Assembly (NCBI GenBank): GCA_030831315.1
Contig: JAURLI010000065.1
Span: 42,298 to 106,297 of the forward strand
Reading direction: 5' to 3'
DNA: 64,000 nt
From: Alphaproteobacteria bacterium
GTDB lineage: Bacteria; Pseudomonadota; Alphaproteobacteria; SMXQ01
Under the pieces are notes generated by a model that saw nothing but the letters and a program-made list of their open reading frames with translations, was not told the origin of the DNA and ran no database searches. The position numbers and the translations under genes were made by a program. Below, in pieces: positions 57,823 through 64,000 of the stretch (the first letter of the stretch is position 1; every line of letters begins with the position of its first letter).

Positions 57823-57841
57823 CTAACCGTTCCTTAAGGAA
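57823..57841 (+). promoter_or_regulatory. CtrA-like box and TTCCTTAAGGAA palindrome before the c-di-GMP operon
   Basis: CTAA-N7-TTAA (57823-57837) differs by one base from the CtrA full site TTAA-N7-TTAA. It overlaps a 12-bp perfect palindrome TTCCTTAAGGAA (57830-57841). Both lie about 55 nt before the PAS gene. CtrA control of motility and c-di-GMP genes is known in alphaproteobacteria; here it is a sequence guess. Confidence 0.4.
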
Positions 57842-57892
57842 ACGCGGGTACCTTTTTCCATCGCTGCAGGTGGGCGGCGACTGGGGCACAGG

Positions 57893-58225
57893 ATGGCCAT
57901 GGCAGACGGAACGACGGTGGCGACGACGCGCGATCAGATGGCGGACCTTCGCCATGATCGCGACCGCTTTGTCGCGCTCGCTTTTTCCTCCGCCGACATG
58001 CTGGTCGAACTCGACCGCAATCGCCGTATCGTCTTTACCGGTGGTGCCACGGGCGCGCTGCTCGGTACCGATGCGAAAACCCTTATCGGCCGCGCCTTTG
58101 TCGAACTGGTGACGGCGGCAGATCGTGCCATGGTCGGCGAAGCGCTTGCCGTCGCCGCCTCAGGCACGCGCATCAATGGCCTCGTCTGCCATCTCGAAGG
58201 CGAATTCGCAAGACGCCGCCCCTGA
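57893..58225 (+). CDS. PAS-domain fragment of a PAS-EAL protein (separated by a frameshift)
   Basis: These 110 residues form a PAS sensor: RDRFVALAFSSADMLVELDRNRRIVFTGGATGALLG, then LIGRAFVELVTAADR. After LEGEF the frame runs through ARRRP to TGA. Shifting by one base at 58207 gives EGEF-x-KTPPLMLLGYQ, a smooth join into the next open frame. The two are therefore probably one gene that lost a single base (for example GGC to GC). The TGATG junction could still allow coupled re-initiation of the EAL part. Confidence 0.75.
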   Translation: MAMADGTTVATTRDQMADLRHDRDRFVALAFSSADMLVELDRNRRIVFTGGATGALLGTDAKTLIGRAFVELVTAADRAMVGEALAVAASGTRINGLVCHLEGEFARRRP

Positions 58226-59613
58226 TGCTGCTCGGCTACCAGGTGCCCGATCTCGACGGCCATTATTTCCTCAGCCTGCGGCTCGGCGCCAAGGACCTCA
58301 GGGCCTTCGCGGCGCGGGAGGCGGGGCCACTTGGCGACAGCGGCCTGCCGCGGGCCGCCGCCTTCGCTCAAATGGCGGGCAACAAGCTCGCCGAACTTGC
58401 AGGCGATGACTGCAAGCTGACCATGATCCGCCTTGCCGATATGGACCAGTTGTGCGGTCGTCTCGATGTCGAGCATCAGAAAAGCCTTAACGCCGCTATC
58501 GGGGGCGCGATCAGGGCAACATCGGTCGGTGGCGAACTCGCCGGCGAATTGAGCGAAGACAGCTACGGCCTAGTCCACCACGATGACGCCGACATTCACG
58601 CCCTTGTGCGCCGCATCGAAGACATTTCCCGCCAGGTCGACCCCGAAAAACGCGGCGTCGGCGTGATGCAGGCGAGCATCGATCTCGATGCCGAGGGTGA
58701 TCCGCGAGAAACCGCGAAGGCGCTTACCTATCTCTTCACCAAATTCGCCGAAAGCGATCCTGACGAGTTTTCCATCTCCAGCCTGAAGGAAGGCTTCGGC
58801 AAGATGATGAACGCGACGGAATCGCGCATGAGCGAATTTCGCGGGCTGCTGCGCGACGGGTCCTTCGCCGTCGCCTTCCAGCCGGTCGTCGATCTGGCAA
58901 CCCAGCGTCCCCATCACTTCGAGGCGCTGGCCCGCTTCCCCCATCTCGGCAAGGGCATCAGCCCCTACGATACGATCACCTTTGCCGAACAGACGGGCCT
59001 CATCCGCGATTTCGACCTCGCCATGTGCGAACGCGTGCTCGACTGGCTGGACATGTCTGGCCGCCAGGGTCAGCGGTACAAGGTGGCAGTCAACCTGTCG
59101 GGCAGTTCGATTGCATCGAAGCCCTTCGTCGCCGAACTGCACCGGATGCTCAGGCAGTATCGCGGGCAGGCCGACAGCGTGATTTTCGAGATTACCGAAT
59201 CCTCCAAGATCAAGGACCTGTTGGCGGTCAACGCCACCGTGCAGACGCTGCGGCGCGCCGGACACAAGGTCTGGCTCGATGACTTGGGCGCCGGCGCCGC
59301 CGCCTTCCAGTACCTGCGCGATCTTGAGATCGATGTGGTGAAGATTGACGGCGCTTACGTCAAAGGCGCGCTTGAGACCGACAAGGGCAAGGCCTTCCTG
59401 CGCGCCATGGCCGGGCTTTGCGCCGATCTCGGCATCACCACCGTGGCCGAAATGGTCGAAGACCGGGCGGCGCTCGACTTCCTGCGCGATTGCGGCGTGG
59501 GCTATGGGCAGGGCTACCTGTTCGGCCGGCCTTCGCTCGACATCAGTTCCTTCGAGGCGCCACGGCCGAGCGATTTCGGTACCGGCATCAAGAAGGCTGT
59601 GCAGGGGCGTTGA
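58225..59613 (+). CDS. EAL-domain cyclic-di-GMP phosphodiesterase (C-terminal part of PAS-EAL protein)
   Basis: This 462-residue stretch has an N-terminal region finishing the PAS-like module and a central helical region (about residues 60-200). The EAL domain follows. Catalytic elements look complete: EAL (Glu 233 in HHFEALARF), VNLSGSS, FEITESSKI, WLDDLGAGAAAF, VVKIDGAYVKG, VAEMVEDRAAL and GYGQGYLFGRP. It should hydrolyse c-di-GMP to pGpG in the cytosol. It overlaps the upstream PAS frame and the downstream GGDEF gene by TGATG at each end. Confidence 0.88.
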   Translation: MLLGYQVPDLDGHYFLSLRLGAKDLRAFAAREAGPLGDSGLPRAAAFAQMAGNKLAELAGDDCKLTMIRLADMDQLCGRLDVEHQKSLNAAIGGAIRATSVGGELAGELSEDSYGLVHHDDADIHALVRRIEDISRQVDPEKRGVGVMQASIDLDAEGDPRETAKALTYLFTKFAESDPDEFSISSLKEGFGKMMNATESRMSEFRGLLRDGSFAVAFQPVVDLATQRPHHFEALARFPHLGKGISPYDTITFAEQTGLIRDFDLAMCERVLDWLDMSGRQGQRYKVAVNLSGSSIASKPFVAELHRMLRQYRGQADSVIFEITESSKIKDLLAVNATVQTLRRAGHKVWLDDLGAGAAAFQYLRDLEIDVVKIDGAYVKGALETDKGKAFLRAMAGLCADLGITTVAEMVEDRAALDFLRDCGVGYGQGYLFGRPSLDISSFEAPRPSDFGTGIKKAVQGR

Positions 59614-61295
59614 TGGTGGGGCTGTTTGCGCGCCTGTTCGCCTTCCGACGCGCCCCCTTGCCGAGGGTGGACGCGATGGCCACGCCTGCCCTCGTGATCG
59701 ACAAAACCGGAGACATTCTCTGTGGGAACGACAGCGTGAAGCGTGTCGCCGCGGCTCTCGGCGACGGCCGCCTGGCCGCGGCATGCCGACGGCTTGTCGC
59801 TGCCGCCCGTCGCCAGCGCGGGATCGCCGAGGAGGTCTCCTTCGCCGACGGCAGCGCCGCGGTGAATTGCGAACTGGTCGGGGTACCGCTTGGGCACGGG
59901 CGGCTTCTGGTTGCGGCGCGCTATGGTGCGTTCGACCGCAACCTGCGCGAGGCGCTCGTCGATTCGCGCAGGCGATTCAAGGATCTTGTCGAGGTTTCGA
60001 GCGACTTCGCCTGGGAAACCGGCCCCGAAGGCACGTTCGTTTATGTTTCGCCGCAAGGCGCGCTCGGCTGGTCGGCCGATCAGCTTGTCGGCCAGCCTCC
60101 GGAAATTTACCTGTCGAGCGATCAGCGCGGCAGCGGGCCGAACCTTTTCCAGGCGCGGCGCGCGTTGCAGCAGGCGGAAATCTGGTTCCGTCGGGCGGAC
60201 GGGGGCATGGCGCTTCTCAGCGCATCGGTCAGGCCTTTGTTCGACGACAGCGGGCGATGGATCGGCGCGCGCGGCGTCTGCCGCGATGTCAGCGAGGCGC
60301 GGGCCCGCGATGCGGAACTCGTTCGCGCTCATACCCGCGAACGCCTGTTCGGCTACATTGCCCGCGCCATGCGCGAAGAAATAGAACCATCGAAAATGCT
60401 TGCGGCGGCGGCCGAAGCGGTTGCGCGCGCCTTGTCCGCGCGCGGCGTGGAAATCCATCGTATCGGCCTGGATGGGCCGTCGCGCGCTGCGCTGGCGGGG
60501 GAAGCATCGTCCCTGCCTGGCTCCGGTGCGATTGCCGCCTGTCTTGGCCGGGAAAACGTGGTCGCGGTGAACGGCGAAGGCGTACAGCAGATCGCAGTGG
60601 CCACGCGGTACCGCGGCGCAGCCAATGGCGCGATGCTGGCATGGCGCGATGGGGCGCTCGGCCCCTTCGATGAAGACGAGCGCCGTCTTGCTGCCGATAC
60701 AGCGGCACACTTGGCGCTCGCGTTGCAGCAGGTTGCCGCCCACGAGCAATTGATGGAACTGTCTTCGACTGATTCGCTGACCGGGCTTCTCAACAGGCGC
60801 AGTTTCATGGCGGCACTTGAACGCCGCTTCGAGCGCGCCAGTGCCGGCCACGGCGGTGGTGCGCTGGTTTACTGCGATCTCGACAATTTCAAGCAGGTCA
60901 ACGATACCCATGGTCACGAGCGCGGCGACGAGGCCCTGCGCGCGCTTGCCCGCATTCTCAAGAGTTCTACCCGTGGCGAGGACCTTGTGGCGCGGCTCGG
61001 CGGTGACGAGTTCGCGCTCTGGCTCGAAGGCACCGACGAGGCGGCGTCCCGCGCCCGCGCGGCGCATCTGCTCGACCGGGCCCGGGAGCTCGTGTCCTAC
61101 TCAGGCGGTCCCGAGCATCCTCTCGGCATCTCGCTCGGTGTCGCTGTCGCCATCCCTGGTGCCGGCGAATCCCTCGACCAGATCATGGCGCGCGCCGATA
61201 TCGCCATGTATGCGTCCAAGAAGCAGGGCAAGGGACGCTGCACCGTTGCCGATGCTCCGGCCGCATCCCGCCAGCGCGCCGGAGGTGCGTCATGA
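59613..61295 (+). CDS. Diguanylate cyclase with PAS, GAF-like and GGDEF domains
   Basis: This is a 560-residue protein. A short N-terminal PAS-like segment (ATPALVIDKTGDILCGND) is followed by a PAS domain (FKDLVEVSSDFAWETGPEGTFVYVSPQ, about residues 115-235) with a PAC-like GARGVCRDVSEA. A GAF-like region covers about 250-375, and a GGDEF domain begins at SSTDSLTGLLNRRSF. The active site GGDEF is intact at 463-467, and an I-site RGED lies five residues before it, so product inhibition is expected. It makes c-di-GMP, opposing the EAL protein made from the same mRNA. ATG 59613 overlaps the EAL stop. Confidence 0.92.
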   Translation: MVGLFARLFAFRRAPLPRVDAMATPALVIDKTGDILCGNDSVKRVAAALGDGRLAAACRRLVAAARRQRGIAEEVSFADGSAAVNCELVGVPLGHGRLLVAARYGAFDRNLREALVDSRRRFKDLVEVSSDFAWETGPEGTFVYVSPQGALGWSADQLVGQPPEIYLSSDQRGSGPNLFQARRALQQAEIWFRRADGGMALLSASVRPLFDDSGRWIGARGVCRDVSEARARDAELVRAHTRERLFGYIARAMREEIEPSKMLAAAAEAVARALSARGVEIHRIGLDGPSRAALAGEASSLPGSGAIAACLGRENVVAVNGEGVQQIAVATRYRGAANGAMLAWRDGALGPFDEDERRLAADTAAHLALALQQVAAHEQLMELSSTDSLTGLLNRRSFMAALERRFERASAGHGGGALVYCDLDNFKQVNDTHGHERGDEALRALARILKSSTRGEDLVARLGGDEFALWLEGTDEAASRARAAHLLDRARELVSYSGGPEHPLGISLGVAVAIPGAGESLDQIMARADIAMYASKKQGKGRCTVADAPAASRQRAGGAS

Positions 61296-62587
61296 GCGGG
61301 CTTCTGGGGCGCCTTTTCGGGCGCGCGAACGAGGCCGACGGCGATCTGGATTATGCCCGGGCCCGGGAACTCGCCAGCCATCCCGACACGGGCGTGCGCC
61401 GCCGCCTTGCCGGCCGTGCCGATGTGCAGCCGGAAATTCTCTATTATCTTTCCGCTGATGGCGCGGCCGAGGTGCGACGCGCCATCGCGTCCAACGACGC
61501 GACGCCGCCCCATGCCTACAAGGTGCTGGCCGAAGACGCCGATGACGATGTGCATTGCGATCTCGCCTACAAGATTGCTCGCCTGACGCCGCAACTTTCT
61601 TCCGACGCCCGAGACCGGATTCGCGAACTGACCCTGGAAGCTCTCGATATCCTTGCACGCGACGAAATCGTGCGGGTGCGCCGGGTTCTGGCCGAGACAT
61701 TGAAGGACGTCGCCCAGGCGCCACATGACGTCGTCTTGCGCCTTGCCCGCGACACGGAACTGGAAGTCGCGGCGCCGGTCCTCGAATTCTCGCCGCTTCT
61801 GAGCGACGACGATCTTCTGGAAATCATCGCGAGCCCATCGGTCGCAGGCGCGCTCGCGGCGATTTCGCGCCGCGTGCTGGTATCGGAAGCCGTTTCCGAT
61901 GCCATCGTCCATTCGGAGGACTGGGACGCGGTCGCTTCCCTGCTCGGCAATCCTTCCGCGCAGATCAGGGAAGAAACCCTCGATCAGCTCGTCGAGGGAT
62001 CGCGCACGGTGACGGACCTGCAGATGCCGATCGTGCGCCGGCCCCGTCTACCGCTGCGCGCAGCACGCAAGCTTGCCACTTTCGTCGCCGATACGGTGTT
62101 GACCGTATTGATGCGCCGCGCCGACCTCGACGAGGAAACGGCCGAGCTGGTGAGCCAGACGGTGCGCAAGCGCATGAGCGAGCGCACGGCGGCAGAACAG
62201 GAAACGGGCGGGGCAGCATCGTCCCCGTCTGTGCGTGAGCCTGCGCGCATCGCCGAGGAAGTGCGCCGGCTGGAGAAGGAAGGCAAGCTTGATGACGGGC
62301 GCATTGCCTCGGAGTTGACCGGCGGCAACCGCGTCTTCGTGACCGAGGCCATTGCCGTAAAATCGGGTCTGCCTGCGGCCGTTGTCGAGCGCATCGCCGC
62401 CGCCCGCAGCGCCAAGGCCATGACGGCGCTGGCGTGGAAGGCCGGTTTTTCGATGCGCTTTGCGGTCAAGCTTCAGTCGCGCTATGCCAACGTGCCGTCA
62501 GGCGAGTTGCTGCACCCACGCGACGGCTTCGACTATCCGATGTCGGAAGAAGACATGACCTGGCAGATCGGCTTTTACGCCAGCTGA
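61292..62587 (+). CDS. DUF2336 (HEAT-like) protein
   Basis: This 431-residue protein has no catalytic motif. It is built of short helical repeats resembling HEAT/armadillo units, for example ASHPDTGVRRRLAGRADVQPEILYYLSAD, VRRVLAETLKDVAQAPHDVV and LEFSPLLSDDDLLEII. The pattern fits DUF2336, a family largely confined to alphaproteobacteria. The C-terminus ends PMSEEDMTWQIGFYAS. Its ATG overlaps the GGDEF stop (ATGA), so it is made with the c-di-GMP enzymes and may be an adaptor or effector. That is inference. Its stop abuts argB convergently. Confidence 0.82.
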   Translation: MSGLLGRLFGRANEADGDLDYARARELASHPDTGVRRRLAGRADVQPEILYYLSADGAAEVRRAIASNDATPPHAYKVLAEDADDDVHCDLAYKIARLTPQLSSDARDRIRELTLEALDILARDEIVRVRRVLAETLKDVAQAPHDVVLRLARDTELEVAAPVLEFSPLLSDDDLLEIIASPSVAGALAAISRRVLVSEAVSDAIVHSEDWDAVASLLGNPSAQIREETLDQLVEGSRTVTDLQMPIVRRPRLPLRAARKLATFVADTVLTVLMRRADLDEETAELVSQTVRKRMSERTAAEQETGGAASSPSVREPARIAEEVRRLEKEGKLDDGRIASELTGGNRVFVTEAIAVKSGLPAAVVERIAAARSAKAMTALAWKAGFSMRFAVKLQSRYANVPSGELLHPRDGFDYPMSEEDMTWQIGFYAS

Positions 62588-63508
62588 TCAGCCGGCGCGG
62601 ATCAGCGTGCCGACGCCCGCGTCGGTGAAGATTTCCAGAAGCAGCGCGTGGGGCACCGTTCCGTCGATGATGACGGCGGCATCCACGTCGTTCTCCACCG
62701 CGTAGAGGCAGGTTTCGATCTTCGGAATCATGCCGCCGTGGATCGTGCCGTCGGAAATCAGGCGGCGCGCTTCGGAGGTGGTCAGTTCCTTGATGATGTT
62801 GCCCTGCTTGTCCATGACGCCCGGGACGTCGGTCAGCAGCAGCAACCGCGTGGCGCCGCTTGCGACCGCAATGGCGCCCGCGGCGGTGTCCGCATTGATG
62901 TTGTAGGTTTCGCCCTTCGACCCGACGCCGATCGGCGCGATCACGGGGATGATGTCCGATTCCTCGAAAGTCTCGAGCAGGTGCGGATTGACCCGCGTCG
63001 GCTCGCCGACGAACCCAAGATCCAGAATCTTTTCGATATTGCTGTCGGTCACGCGCTTGGTGCGGCGGATCTTTTCCGCGCGGATCAGTCCGCCGTCCTT
63101 GCCCGACAGGCCGATGGCATTGCCGCCCAGTTCGTTGATCATGGTGACGATCTGCTTGTTGATCGAGCCCGACAGCACCATTTCGACGATTTCCACCGTC
63201 TCGCGGTCGGTCACGCGCAGGCCGTCGACGAAGGAGCTTTTGATCTTGAGGCGTTCGAGCATCTGCCCGATCTGCGGTCCGCCGCCGTGGACGACGACAG
63301 GATTGATGCCGACCTGCTTGACCAGCACGACGTCGGAAGCGAAAGCCCGGGAGAGTTCATCCTCGCCCATGGCGTGGCCGCCGTACTTGATCACGAATGT
63401 CTCGTCCGAATAGCGCTTCATGTAGGGAAGGGCTTCGGACAGGGTGCGGGCCTTTTCCAGCCAGCTCGGGTGCGGGACGTGTTTCTTGTCGGTCATCTTG
63501 TCGCTCAT
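62588..63508 (-). CDS. argB: Acetylglutamate kinase
   Basis: This 306-residue amino-acid kinase phosphorylates N-acetylglutamate in arginine synthesis. Motifs are [11 protein letters not shown] (ATP-binding Lys and Gly), [38 protein letters not shown] and [10 protein letters not shown]. The N-terminal helix ([21 protein letters not shown]) is typical of the arginine-sensitive hexameric form, so feedback by arginine is likely. It follows engB by 12 nt on the same strand. Confidence 0.95.
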   Translation of the reverse strand: MSDKMTDKKHVPHPSWLEKARTLSEALPYMKRYSDETFVIKYGGHAMGEDELSRAFASDVVLVKQVGINPVVVHGGGPQIGQMLERLKIKSSFVDGLRVTDRETVEIVEMVLSGSINKQIVTMINELGGNAIGLSGKDGGLIRAEKIRRTKRVTDSNIEKILDLGFVGEPTRVNPHLLETFEESDIIPVIAPIGVGSKGETYNINADTAAGAIAVASGATRLLLLTDVPGVMDKQGNIIKELTTSEARRLISDGTIHGGMIPKIETCLYAVENDVDAAVIIDGTVPHALLLEIFTDAGVGTLIRAG

Positions 63509-63520
63509 GTTGCGCGGACT

Positions 63521-64000
63521 TTAGCCCAGTTGCGCGGGCAGGGCCAGAGCCGCAAGGGTTGCCCGCAGGTTGTCGATGCCGGTCCCGGTGGCCGACGATG
63601 TCACCAGAACTTCGGGATGGGCGGCCGGCCGGCCGCGGATTTCGGTGGCGACGCGCTCAGCGACCTCCTCCGCCGTTCCTTCGTCCTTGCCGAGCTTGTC
63701 GGTTTTGGTGAGGACGACCTGATAGCTGACCGCGCTTTCGTCGAGGGTGTCCATCGCCGTCTTGTCATGGGGCCCGATGCCGCGGCGTGCGTCGATCAGT
63801 ACCAGCACTCGGCGCAGCGGCTGGCGGCCCTTGAGGTAAAGCTCGATCAGGCGCGACCAGCTGCGCACGGCGCGGCGCCCGGCATTGGCATAGCCGTAAC
63901 CGGGCAGGTCCACCAGCACAAGCCGGTGGCCGAGATCGAAGAAGTTGATCTGCTGTGTCCGCCCCGGGGTCTGGGATGTGCGCGCCAGCGCCTTGCGGCC
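63521..64000 (-). CDS. engB: Ribosome biogenesis GTPase EngB/YsxC, C-terminal part (runs off the window)
   Basis: The last 159 residues are present, reading in from the window edge with GRKALARTSQTPGRTQQINFF (switch I region). DLPGYGYA (G3) and LTKTDKL (G4, T/NKxD) follow, then TSSATGTGIDNL (G5). The P-loop lies outside the window. EngB helps assemble the large ribosomal subunit. The engB-argB pairing is common in alphaproteobacteria. Confidence 0.93.
   Translation of the reverse strand, partial: GRKALARTSQTPGRTQQINFFDLGHRLVLVDLPGYGYANAGRRAVRSWSRLIELYLKGRQPLRRVLVLIDARRGIGPHDKTAMDTLDESAVSYQVVLTKTDKLGKDEGTAEEVAERVATEIRGRPAAHPEVLVTSSATGTGIDNLRATLAALALPAQLG

Overview
The window is a GC-rich, densely packed chromosomal stretch of an alphaproteobacterium, probably Rhodospirillales-like. 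That placement is an inference. It rests on the codon bias, the dnaX-ybaB-recR block with the SRP RNA just upstream, the rmuC/def-fmt-truA/dapE-dapD order, TAXI and tripartite tricarboxylate transporter proteins, and a DUF2336 gene tied to c-di-GMP enzymes. Convergent genes often meet with stop codons touching or overlapping, and many co-directional genes share ATGA or TGATG junctions.

Layout. 1-1334: end of an RND efflux operon (minus strand). 1768-3843: a TctA-type permease with a TctB-like C-terminal region. 4279-6612: an orphan form-II CoxL-like molybdenum hydroxylase subunit. 6655-12102: a catabolic-looking set (NMT1-like binding protein, two class II aldolase proteins, an O-GlcNAc-transferase-like TPR protein, an aldo/keto reductase). 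12106-19483: glnS, nadB, an orphan TAXI binding protein, a GST, an M17 aminopeptidase and a small winged-helix protein. 19487-20563: an amidohydrolase whose signal peptide is cut off by an in-frame TAG. 21267-29257: one long minus-strand operon (cytochrome c, hisN, yejA, yejB, yejE, yejF, ghrA-like). 29558-35191: kdsB-pheA-GDT1, nudC-egtD and an MFS carrier. 35251-38185: SRP RNA, dnaX, ybaB, recR. 38182-42450: biotin genes as divergent bioF-bioD and bioB-bioA pairs. 42523-47588: an MsbA-like ABC exporter, tandem TauD/TfdA dioxygenases, a metallo-beta-lactamase-fold protein and a cupin. 47589-50280: an AT-rich insert with one large helicase-nuclease gene. 50289-57726: rmuC, def, fmt, truA, a small winged-helix-like gene behind a 32-bp perfect palindrome, a membrane protein, dapE, dapD and a HAD phosphatase. 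57893-62587: a translationally coupled c-di-GMP operon (PAS / EAL / PAS-GAF-GGDEF / DUF2336). 62588-64000: argB and the 3' part of engB.

The most unusual item is the AT-rich insert. It encodes a solitary protein with a superfamily 2 helicase core, a TPR-like middle and a C-terminal PD-(D/E)xK nuclease motif. This is the architecture of a stand-alone anti-phage or anti-plasmid defence protein, and I cannot match it to a named system. Its frame carries an in-frame TAG between the N-terminus and the Walker A motif.

Three genes look broken by single-base events: the amidohydrolase (TAG), the helicase-nuclease (TAG) and the PAS-EAL gene (-1 frameshift). About ten intact genes here end in TAG, so genome-wide TAG reassignment is unlikely. 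Recent decay or assembly errors are the main explanations.
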